From Phycisphaerales bacterium (lineage in GTDB: Bacteria > Planctomycetota > Phycisphaerae > Phycisphaerales > SM1A02): 7,396 nt of DNA. A program made the translations under genes and the position numbers. Positions 1 through 5,955 of this stretch are shown here, piece by piece. The first letter of the stretch is position 1. Every line of letters begins with the position of its first letter. The DNA is taken from assembly GCA_007125255.1 (NCBI GenBank), contig SLDM01000091.1, forward strand, positions 1 to 7,396, read 5' to 3'. Below the pieces are notes generated by a model that was given only the letters and a program-made list of their open reading frames with translations, was not told where the DNA came from and did not search any database.

Positions 1-36
1 GACGATCGCGAGGAAGATCTTCGTTCCGGCGGTCAT
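1..36 (-). CDS. 5' end of an unidentified gene downstream of secDF (partial)
   Basis: Only the first 12 codons are in the window, reading MTAGTKIFLAIV from an ATG at 36-34; the rest lies beyond the left edge. The start is supported by a good Shine-Dalgarno sequence (GGGAGG on the minus strand, 46-51) with a 9-nt spacer. An ATG slightly further upstream (minus strand, 44-42) is excluded because its frame stops after three codons. A short polar start, one Lys, then a hydrophobic run would fit a signal peptide or N-terminal membrane anchor. With so few residues the family cannot be named. The gene follows secDF on the same strand after 151 bp and may belong to the same transcription unit, although it is the only gene here with a clear ribosome binding site. 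Confidence 0.6.
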   Translation of the reverse strand, partial: MTAGTKIFLAIV

Positions 37-45
37 GAAAACATA

Positions 46-51
46 CCTCCC
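46..51 (-). promoter_or_regulatory. Shine-Dalgarno sequence of the partial downstream gene
   Basis: The minus strand reads GGGAGG here, 9 nt before the ATG at 36-34. It is a near-ideal match to the 16S rRNA anti-Shine-Dalgarno core. It decides the start of the partial gene and stands out because the other four genes in the window lack such a site. Confidence 0.7.
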
Positions 52-77
52 AACGTCAACCTCCCGACCTCAACCTT

Positions 78-133
78 CCATCACAGACACCCCATCACAG
101 ACACCCCATCGCTGACGACCCATCACTGACGAC
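78..133. repeat. Four 14-bp tandem repeat units between secDF and the next gene
   Basis: On the plus strand there are two identical units CCATCACAGACACC (78-91 and 92-105). Two related units follow without a gap: CCATCGCTGACGAC (106-119) and CCATCACTGACGAC (120-133). The first pair and the second pair each form a subfamily, as if the array grew by stepwise duplication. The array lies in the 151-bp gap after the secDF stop codon and before the Shine-Dalgarno sequence of the next gene. Fourteen bp is not a multiple of three and no reading frame is suggested. Its role is unknown: slippage-generated filler, a spacer or a protein-binding array are all possible. Confidence 0.85.
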
Positions 134-187
134 CAGTCGCGGCCGATCCGCGCCTGCCCTTCGATCATGATAGACCGGCCGGGCACC

Positions 188-3100
188 CTACGTCAGGGCC
201 GGACGGCCCTCATCATCCTCACCCGGGGCCAGCGGGTCGCGATCCCTATCGAACTCTTCATCGAGCTCTTCGTCGCTGGCGCGCCGCGTCGGCTGACGAT
301 GACTGAAGACCAGCGGCGCGGCGATCGCGACGGAACTGTACGTACCGACGACCAGACCGATCAGCAGCGTAAAGGCGAAGACCCGGATGCCGCTGCCCCC
401 GGCGAAGTACATGATCAGCACCGCCATGATGGTGGTCGTCGAGGTCAACACCGTACGACTGATGGTCTGGTTGATCGAGCGATTGACGGTCTCCGCGGTC
501 GGCAGAGGCATCTTGCCGCGGTTCTCGCGGATGCGGTCCAGGATGACGATCGTGTCGTTCAGGGAGTAGCCGATGATGGTCAAGAGCGCCGCGACCACAC
601 CGAGATCGATCCGGAACTCGTCGATGAGCAGCAGGTTACCGAGGGCGGTTCGCGCGATGAACGCCGTCAGGGCGAGGACGCCCAGCGCGATACAGACATC
701 GTGGACCAGGGCCACGATCGCCGCCGCCGAGTAGCGCAGTGAACCGAACCGGATCCAGATATACATCAGAATGCCGAGCAGGCTGACGACCACCGCGACC
801 TGGGCCGCCGCCGCCAGGGTGCGGGCCACCGCGGGCGAGAAGCTCGCGATCTGTTCCAGACTCGGAGGAGAGGAGAACGCTTCGGATGCCAGCCGCCATT
901 CCACTTCGGCGAGCTGCCGGTTCCAGATCTCAAACCCGCTGCGCAGGTAACTCACGTTCGGATCACTGACGACGATGACCAGCGACCGGAAGCCGCGCTC
1001 CCCGTCCGCCGCGAGATCGACGCCGATCACCCGGGACTCACGTCCCCCGGCCATGGAGAAGTCCGGCTGGGACCGCATCCGGGCGATGCGCCGCTCCGCC
1101 TCGTCGATCGAAATCGGCGGCTCGATATTGCGCAGGACAACCGCGACACCGCCGACGTACTCCGGCACCCGGTCGGTCACGCGGGTATCACCGATGTTCT
1201 GTCCCAGCTCCTCGTGCTCGATCGGGAAGGTGAACTCCGCGAGTTCGTCGGTTCCCGTTCCCTCAAAGCGGACCGGCGGTGTGACATCGAGATCGTCGCC
1301 GAAGGTCTCCACGATCGACTCGACGATGATATCGGTGATCAGGGCATCATCGTCCATGCCGCGCGGGTTGGGCACCTTGATCTGGAAGGTGCTGGCCAGC
1401 ACCCCCCGCTCCGCGTCGCGCCGGGTATCGCCGACGGTCAGAATGCTCGCGTTGGCGAACTCCCGCAGCACGGTCCGGCGCATCCGCTCCCGATCATCGG
1501 GGGCGTCGGCCGGATCGGCGGTCTCCTCGGCCACCTGCTGGAGACGAGCCTCCACACTGTCGGGGCCGACGTGGGCCAGCATGCGCCGCGGGCCGGCCGG
1601 ATCATCCGGATCCTCGGCCACCGTATGGAACGTCACCGCCACCCCGCCGCGCAATTCGGTATCGAACATGTCCACGCCGCGGGAGGCGACCAGCAGCACC
1701 GACCCGACCACCGCGATCGAACTGATCGTCCAGAAGAGCCGGCGCAACCCGATCCAGTTGATCGACGGCTCCAGGAAGTGGTGAATCGCCGGAACGATGG
1801 TCGGCAGCATGGGCAGCCGGCGCACCTTGAAGAAGTCGGTGTAAAGGTAGAAGATCTGCCGCGTCAGGAAGAGGCAGGTAAAGAGCGTCGCGCAGATACC
1901 GATCGTCAGCGTCAGCGCGAACCCCTTGACTTCCGTGGTCGCGGTCTGGAAGAGCACGAGACACACGATCAGGTTCGTGATGTTGGCGTCCAGGATGGTG
2001 CTGAGGGCCTTGTTGTAACCCTGGCGGATACAGCCGCGCAGATCGAGTTCCCCCTCGAACATCTCCTCGCGGATCCGTTCGTAGATCAGCACGTTGGCGT
2101 CCACCGCCATCCCGATGGTGAGCACGATCCCCGCCAGGCCGGGCAGGGTGAACGTCCCCTGCATCATCGCCATCGCGCCGAAGATGATCAGCGCGTTGGC
2201 GAACAGGGCGATCACCGCCACCAGCCCGGAGAAGAAGTAATACATGATCATGAAGATCGCCACGGCAAAGATGGCGACCACGAACGCGTTCATGCCGCGT
2301 TCGAGGTTGTCCTGGCCGATCGAGGGACCGAGCGTATTTTCCGCAATCGGGTTCTCACTCAACCGCGCCTGCAGCGCGCCGGAGGCGAGGACGCGGATCA
2401 GGTAGTCGATATCCTGCCTCGTGAAGGTGCCGGTGATCTGGCCGCGGTTGGCGATCTGTCCCTGCAGGGTCGGGGCAGAGAAGACCTCGTCGTCGAGGAC
2501 GATCGCCATCGGTTCGCCGATGTGCGGACCGGTGAGGCGGCTCATCAGCGCTCCGCCGGCGCTGTCCAGCCGGAAATCGACCGCCGGGCGACCGGCCTGG
2601 TCCAGGCCGCGGCTGGCGCCGATGACGCTCCATCGCTGGGCGCGATCGTGGGTGATGCTCTTGGCCGGGGTGTGGTAGAGCAGCAGGTAGTACCGGCTGT
2701 CGCGCTCCGCCGCGACGAAATCGCGCTGTTCGAAGAACTCGCTGGGGAACTGCTGGAGAAACTCAAGCTGCTCCGGCGTCTCGTACCACTGCCGCAGATC
2801 GTTGATCTCGTGCCACCGCGCGACGGGCGAGTCGACGTTCTCCGGACCGCGTTCGTCGAACTGATTGCGCAGATCATCGACCGGCACATCATCCGCGCCG
2901 GGGCGGACCGCGATGCGGAAGTTCAACACGCCCGCGCCGCGGAGAAGCCGCTTCAGATCCTCCGGGTCATCCAGCGCCGTCCGCCGGCTCTGGTAGGCGT
3001 CATAACTCTCGACCAGATCCTGAAGGTCCGAGCGGAGATGGGGGAATTCCTCCTTGAGATTCGCCAGCTCGATCGCGCGGGGACTCAGCGCGGGCAGATC

Positions 3101-3796
3101 CGCATCGCGCTCCGCCGCCCGTTCCCGCCGGGTCGATACCTGCCGCTCCAGCCCCAGCACCCGGATCAGTCGGGAGCGTTCCAGACTCAGCCGCAGGACC
3201 TGCTCGCGTCGATCTTCGTAGGCGATGATCGATTCGGCGGCCCGCTGCTCCATGAGGGCGAGTTCCTCGGCGGAGAGTTCACCGGCCGCCTGCGCCTCGC
3301 GCAGCGCATCGCGCTGCGCCTGCATGTCGTTGTACGCCTCCTGCAGTTCGGCGATCAGCCGGCCGCGCTCGGACTCGGTCTCACCGCCGATCTCCGCCGG
3401 CGCGGCGTTGGCCCGCAGGGCGGCATCGAGTCGGCTGGGAGAGATCTGGGCCCGGGCAAGAAGATCCTGCTGCTTGTTCTCATACGCCCGGCGCAGTTCC
3501 TGCACTTCCGGGCTGGGCAGCGGCATCACGACCTCGATGCGGTCATTGCCCAGCGGCTCCATGGAAATGTCCAGGACGCCCTGCGGATTGATCCGGTCCT
3601 GCAGGACGGAGATCGTCTGCGCGATGATCGCCTGGGGATCGCTCTCGTCGGGATCGATATTGATGCTGTAGATCAGGCTCACCCCGCCGCGCAGGTCCTT
3701 GCCGAGGCGGATCTTCTCACCCGGCGGATAGACAAAGTACGCGCAGAGGCCGAGGATGACGAGTATGAGCAGCAGCTTCCAAACGATGTTCTTCAT
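188..3796 (-). CDS. secDF: SecDF fusion, protein translocase accessory subunit with large extracytoplasmic insertions
   Basis: This is a fused SecD-SecF membrane protein of 1202 aa (ATG 3796, TAG 190-188) that uses the proton gradient to help SecYEG release preproteins on the outer face of the membrane. The SecD half has TM1 at about 5-23, the motif LGKDLRGG (31-38), the P1 domain ending with TGPHIGEPMAIVLDDEVFSAP (422-442), five more TMs (about 502-648), and GMAVDANVLIYERIREE (562-578). D566 there is the expected proton-relay aspartate. The SecF half begins near 680, with TM1 about 686-704, TELRGGV (713-719), a periplasmic domain to about 990, then five TMs. IGYSLNDTIVILDRIREN (1075-1092, D1081) and R1114 in SRTVLTS match the other conserved charged residues. 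Separate SecD and SecF total about 940 aa in E. coli. The excess lies in a helical insert at about 98-280 and an enlarged SecF domain. The tail is acidic. No Shine-Dalgarno sequence precedes the start. Confidence 0.97.
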   Translation of the reverse strand: MKNIVWKLLLILVILGLCAYFVYPPGEKIRLGKDLRGGVSLIYSINIDPDESDPQAIIAQTISVLQDRINPQGVLDISMEPLGNDRIEVVMPLPSPEVQELRRAYENKQQDLLARAQISPSRLDAALRANAAPAEIGGETESERGRLIAELQEAYNDMQAQRDALREAQAAGELSAEELALMEQRAAESIIAYEDRREQVLRLSLERSRLIRVLGLERQVSTRRERAAERDADLPALSPRAIELANLKEEFPHLRSDLQDLVESYDAYQSRRTALDDPEDLKRLLRGAGVLNFRIAVRPGADDVPVDDLRNQFDERGPENVDSPVARWHEINDLRQWYETPEQLEFLQQFPSEFFEQRDFVAAERDSRYYLLLYHTPAKSITHDRAQRWSVIGASRGLDQAGRPAVDFRLDSAGGALMSRLTGPHIGEPMAIVLDDEVFSAPTLQGQIANRGQITGTFTRQDIDYLIRVLASGALQARLSENPIAENTLGPSIGQDNLERGMNAFVVAIFAVAIFMIMYYFFSGLVAVIALFANALIIFGAMAMMQGTFTLPGLAGIVLTIGMAVDANVLIYERIREEMFEGELDLRGCIRQGYNKALSTILDANITNLIVCLVLFQTATTEVKGFALTLTIGICATLFTCLFLTRQIFYLYTDFFKVRRLPMLPTIVPAIHHFLEPSINWIGLRRLFWTISSIAVVGSVLLVASRGVDMFDTELRGGVAVTFHTVAEDPDDPAGPRRMLAHVGPDSVEARLQQVAEETADPADAPDDRERMRRTVLREFANASILTVGDTRRDAERGVLASTFQIKVPNPRGMDDDALITDIIVESIVETFGDDLDVTPPVRFEGTGTDELAEFTFPIEHEELGQNIGDTRVTDRVPEYVGGVAVVLRNIEPPISIDEAERRIARMRSQPDFSMAGGRESRVIGVDLAADGERGFRSLVIVVSDPNVSYLRSGFEIWNRQLAEVEWRLASEAFSSPPSLEQIASFSPAVARTLAAAAQVAVVVSLLGILMYIWIRFGSLRYSAAAIVALVHDVCIALGVLALTAFIARTALGNLLLIDEFRIDLGVVAALLTIIGYSLNDTIVILDRIRENRGKMPLPTAETVNRSINQTISRTVLTSTTTIMAVLIMYFAGGSGIRVFAFTLLIGLVVGTYSSVAIAAPLVFSHRQPTRRASDEELDEEFDRDRDPLAPGEDDEGRPALT

Positions 3797-3810
3797 GGAG
3801 GTTCTGTTCC
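3797..3810 (-). promoter_or_regulatory. secDF start context without a Shine-Dalgarno sequence
   Basis: The minus strand immediately before the secDF ATG reads AACAGAACCTCC. The CCTCC abutting the start codon is the anti-Shine-Dalgarno sequence itself, not its complement. No GGAGG-like run appears within 20 nt upstream. The start is nevertheless firm, because MKNIVWKLLLILVILG is a typical SecD first membrane segment. Initiation must use another feature, such as an unstructured leader or ribosomal protein S1 binding (inference). I found no clear promoter or terminator in the 147-bp gap to yajC; it contains only a minor palindrome GTTCGAAC at 3876-3883. Confidence 0.45.
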
Positions 3811-3943
3811 CAATCCGGACGGAGAATTTTCAGCCGGAACGTGGTCGGTAGGGTGCGAGCGGTCGGGGCGGGTCGGTTCGAACGCGAACTCGAGCGAGGG
3901 GGGCCGGGGACGGGAGAAGACGTCGGGCGTGGCGGCCGGACAA

Positions 3944-4423
3944 TCAGGCGGCCCGCTCCTCCACCTCCGCGTCGGACTCATTCGCCTCATCCGCCCTGCT
4001 GCCGGCGTTGTTGCCGGAATCCTTCTGGTTGCTGCTCTTGACGATCTGCTGAATTGCGCTGCGCGCGAAGGTGATGCGGGTGTTGGAGGACTCATCGACC
4101 TTGAGGACGACCTGCTCGGGCTTGAGTTCGACGATCGAGCCGATGACGCCGCCGATCGTCTGCACCTTGTCGTGTTTCTTCAGCACGCTGAGCATCTCGT
4201 TGCGTTTCTTCTTCTCGCGGCGGCTGCCCATCACGGTCATCATGATCATGAAGACCAGGATCATCAGGAGGACCAGGAACAGCCCGCCTTCGCCAAAGAA
4301 ACCACCGCCGCCCCCACCCGGCGTGCCTTCCCCGGTACCGGACTCGGTCTGAAGCGAGCGTTCGCCCGGCGGGGGTGGAGGGCCCTGGGCCAGCGTGTAC
4401 GTTGAAAAATCCAGCTCAAACAT
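3944..4423 (-). CDS. yajC: YajC, Sec translocon accessory protein
   Basis: This is a small bitopic membrane protein that associates with SecDF and SecYEG. The product is 159 aa, against about 110 in E. coli. Residues 1-45 form an unusual N-terminal stretch with five prolines (16-20) and a Gly-rich run (36-47). One membrane segment follows at about 48-65, then a basic stop-transfer patch (RREKKKR, 68-74). The conserved YajC core is next: LKKHDKVQTIGGVIGSIVEL (81-100), the strand VVLKVDESSNTRITF and the AIQQI helix. Residues after about 130 are a low-complexity acidic, Asn/Ser-rich cytoplasmic tail. The gene lies 239 bp after tgt and 147 bp before secDF on the same strand, as in the classical tgt-yajC-secD-secF cluster. 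No Shine-Dalgarno sequence precedes the ATG. The next in-frame Met (54) falls inside the membrane segment, so this start is the only sensible ATG. Confidence 0.95.
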   Translation of the reverse strand: MFELDFSTYTLAQGPPPPPGERSLQTESGTGEGTPGGGGGGFFGEGGLFLVLLMILVFMIMMTVMGSRREKKKRNEMLSVLKKHDKVQTIGGVIGSIVELKPEQVVLKVDESSNTRITFARSAIQQIVKSSNQKDSGNNAGSRADEANESDAEVEERAA

Positions 4424-4662
4424 GGGAAGTTCAGTTCCAGAGACTCTTTGCGAAAGAGTGTGCGAAGGAGAAGGTTCGGAGAAGAAATGGTTCGGAGGAG
4501 AGCAGTTTGGAGAAGGAGAACGGGAGGAGAAGAACGATTCTGACGTTCACCGGAGCTGGCCCGCGGTGATGGCCCGCGCCGGTGGTGCCGAACCGCAGCC
4601 GCCATGGCTGCACATCACCGGTGAACCGGCCGCCGGGAGCAGAACGCGCCCACCGCTCGGGT
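4424..4662 (-). other. Gene-free tgt-yajC spacer with a pyrimidine-rich yajC leader
   Basis: No convincing gene lies in these 239 bp. In the yajC sense the stretch 4540-4461 is strongly pyrimidine-rich (62 of 80 bases), with repeated CTCC/TTCTCC blocks and the 9-mer CTCCGAACC twice, 16 nt apart (4489-4497 and 4473-4481). It contains several copies of CCTCC-like anti-Shine-Dalgarno sequence. Closer to tgt there is a 6-bp hairpin GCAGCC/GGCTGC (4595-4611, 5-nt loop) and a 10-bp palindrome TCACCGGTGA (4615-4624). Neither is followed by a T-tract, so I do not call a terminator. A 60-codon frame opening with GTG at 4613 and stopping at 4431 is discussed as a weak candidate leader peptide. Confidence 0.5.
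4443..4459 (-). repeat. Perfect 7-bp hairpin in the yajC leader
   Basis: ACTCTTT and AAAGAGT pair perfectly around a GCG loop on the plus strand (CGC on the minus strand). The hairpin lies 20 to 36 nt upstream of the yajC ATG, at the end of the pyrimidine-rich leader. No T-tract follows, so it does not look like an intrinsic terminator. It could be a leader structure or an operator-like inverted repeat; nothing here decides between these. Confidence 0.6.
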
Positions 4663-5880
4663 TCACCCGTCGGGCAGCGACACCCCGGGCGTCATCAGGC
4701 CCGCCACCGGCCAGGACCGGCCAAAGTCAGACCATCTATCTTCGCGGATTGCCCGCCGGATGTCCAGCATGAGCCGCTGGAAGTGTCGGATGTTGTGGAT
4801 GCTGATCAGCGTCGGGCCCAGCATCTCCTTCGCCTGAAAGAGATGCCGCAGATACGCCCGGGTAAAGCCGCCCGCGCACGCCTCGCAGTCACAATCCTCC
4901 TCGATCACCCGATCATCCTCCCGAAACGCGGCATTCCGCAGGTGCAGCCGCCCCGCCCGGGTGAACGCCTGGGCGTTCCGGCCGTTTCGCGTCGGCAGCA
5001 CGCAGTCGAACATATCCACCCCGGCCCGGACCGCCGCCACCAGATCCCGCTCGTACCCGACCCCCATCAGATACCGGGGTTTCTCCTCCGGCAGCAGCGG
5101 CGCGGTGAACTCGGTGATCGAGCGGATCAGGTCCGTCCCCTCCCCCACCGCAACCCCGCCGATCGCGTATCCCGGCAGATCGATATTGGTTATCGCCTCG
5201 GCTGACGCCTTCCGAAGATCGAGATCGGTTCCCCCCTGAACGATGCCGAAGAGCGCCTGTTCATCCGGTCGGCGGTGCGCCTTGACGCACCGCTCCAGCC
5301 AGCGGACGGTGCGCTCGTGGGCTTCGCGCAGGCGCGAGACGTGGTCGTAGCCGTGGCGGAACGGACCGGAGCGCTGGGCGGCGAGGCGGCGGCGGCTCTC
5401 GTTGAGCGTCGCCGGGTCGACGCTCGGCGGACAGTCGTCGAACGCCATGATGATGTCCGCGCCGAGGTTGTTCTGGACTTCGATCGACCGCTCGGGCGTG
5501 AGCAGGATCTTCCGGCCGTCGATGATGGAGTGAAAGGTCACGCCATCCTCGTTCAGCGAGTTGATGTCCGCCATGGAGTACGCCTGGTAGCCGCCGGAAT
5601 CGGTGAGGATCGGCCCGGGCCAGCGCATGAAGCGCTGCACCCCGCCGCGCCGCGCGATCATCTCATCGCCCGGCCGCAGCATCAGGTGGTAGGCGTTGTT
5701 GAGGACGATCTGGCTGCCGGTCGCCTCGATCTGCGCGGGGGTGAGTCCCTTGATCGTGCCGCGGGTCCCGACCGGCATGAACGCGGGGGTGTCGAATGAA
5801 CCGTGCGGCGTCGTCACCGTTCCCGTGCGGGCGCGGCTCCTCGGGCAGCGATTCGATATCACGAACGACAATGAACTCAT
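4663..5880 (-). CDS. tgt: Queuine/preQ1 tRNA-ribosyltransferase (tRNA-guanine transglycosylase)
   Basis: This enzyme exchanges guanine-34 in the GUN anticodons of tRNA(Asp, Asn, His, Tyr) for preQ1, the committed step of queuosine insertion, in the cytosol. It is 405 aa, slightly longer than the 375 aa of E. coli Tgt. Landmarks in order are FMPVGTRGTIKGLTP (34-48), TDSGG (93-97, D94 the general acid/base), FDDC (147-150), FGIVQGG (211-217), GGVAVGEG (241-248), and DMFDCVLPTRNGRN (289-302, D292 the expected nucleophile). The zinc ligands are C330, C332, C335 and H362. V245 occupies the position where preQ1-using bacterial enzymes have Val and eukaryotic queuine enzymes have Gly, which favours preQ1 use (family knowledge, not proof). 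The C3-to-His spacing is one residue longer than in E. coli. The start fits the family; no strong Shine-Dalgarno sequence precedes it. It is preceded by the rhomboid gene 75 bp away and followed by yajC. Confidence 0.97.
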   Translation of the reverse strand: MSSLSFVISNRCPRSRARTGTVTTPHGSFDTPAFMPVGTRGTIKGLTPAQIEATGSQIVLNNAYHLMLRPGDEMIARRGGVQRFMRWPGPILTDSGGYQAYSMADINSLNEDGVTFHSIIDGRKILLTPERSIEVQNNLGADIIMAFDDCPPSVDPATLNESRRRLAAQRSGPFRHGYDHVSRLREAHERTVRWLERCVKAHRRPDEQALFGIVQGGTDLDLRKASAEAITNIDLPGYAIGGVAVGEGTDLIRSITEFTAPLLPEEKPRYLMGVGYERDLVAAVRAGVDMFDCVLPTRNGRNAQAFTRAGRLHLRNAAFREDDRVIEEDCDCEACAGGFTRAYLRHLFQAKEMLGPTLISIHNIRHFQRLMLDIRRAIREDRWSDFGRSWPVAGLMTPGVSLPDG

Positions 5881-5907
5881 GCCGGTCCCGCCAACTCTTT
5901 CCGCTCA

Positions 5908-5943
5908 CCGGTTCGCCGCGAAGCCGGTTCGGGCCGAAACCGG
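5908..5943. repeat. Two overlapping near-identical hairpins between the rhomboid gene and tgt
   Basis: Two 20-nt units, CCGGTTCGCCGCGAAGCCGG (5908-5927) and CCGGTTCGGGCCGAAACCGG (5924-5943), match at 16 of 20 positions and share the middle CCGG. Each can fold as CCGG-TTCG/CGAA-CCGG with a one-base bulge and a 3-nt loop. Because CCGG is shared, the two hairpins are mutually exclusive in full form. In the transcribed strand they begin 12 nt after the rhomboid stop codon and end 27 nt before the tgt ATG. No T-tract follows, so a standard intrinsic terminator is not supported. An RNA processing or stability element or a weak attenuator is possible. Confidence 0.7.
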
Positions 5944-5955
5944 TCCGCCCCGCGC

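Noticed and set aside
138..187. Intrinsic terminator after secDF
   Set aside because: There is only a 5-bp stem (CGCGG/CCGCG, 138-152) and an ATCATGAT palindrome (164-171). No T-tract follows on the minus strand.
1214..4405. Very long plus-strand open frame (1063 codons) antisense to secDF and yajC
   Set aside because: It is antisense to two clearly conserved genes. Its translation is dominated by Arg, Asp, His, Gly and Ala with no recognisable domain, as expected from the complementary strand of GC-rich codons.
4264..4605. 113-codon minus-strand frame overlapping the yajC start
   Set aside because: It runs deep into yajC in another frame. Its Leu/Ser/Pro/Arg composition follows from the pyrimidine-rich tract.
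4595..4624. Terminator after tgt formed by GCAGCC/GGCTGC and TCACCGGTGA
   Set aside because: The stems are short and not followed by a run of T, so they are kept only as minor structures in the spacer description.
5881..5955. preQ1 riboswitch before tgt
   Set aside because: The gap is GC-rich with CCGG hairpins. I do not see the short A-rich pseudoknot tail typical of preQ1 riboswitches, and tgt is rarely the regulated gene.
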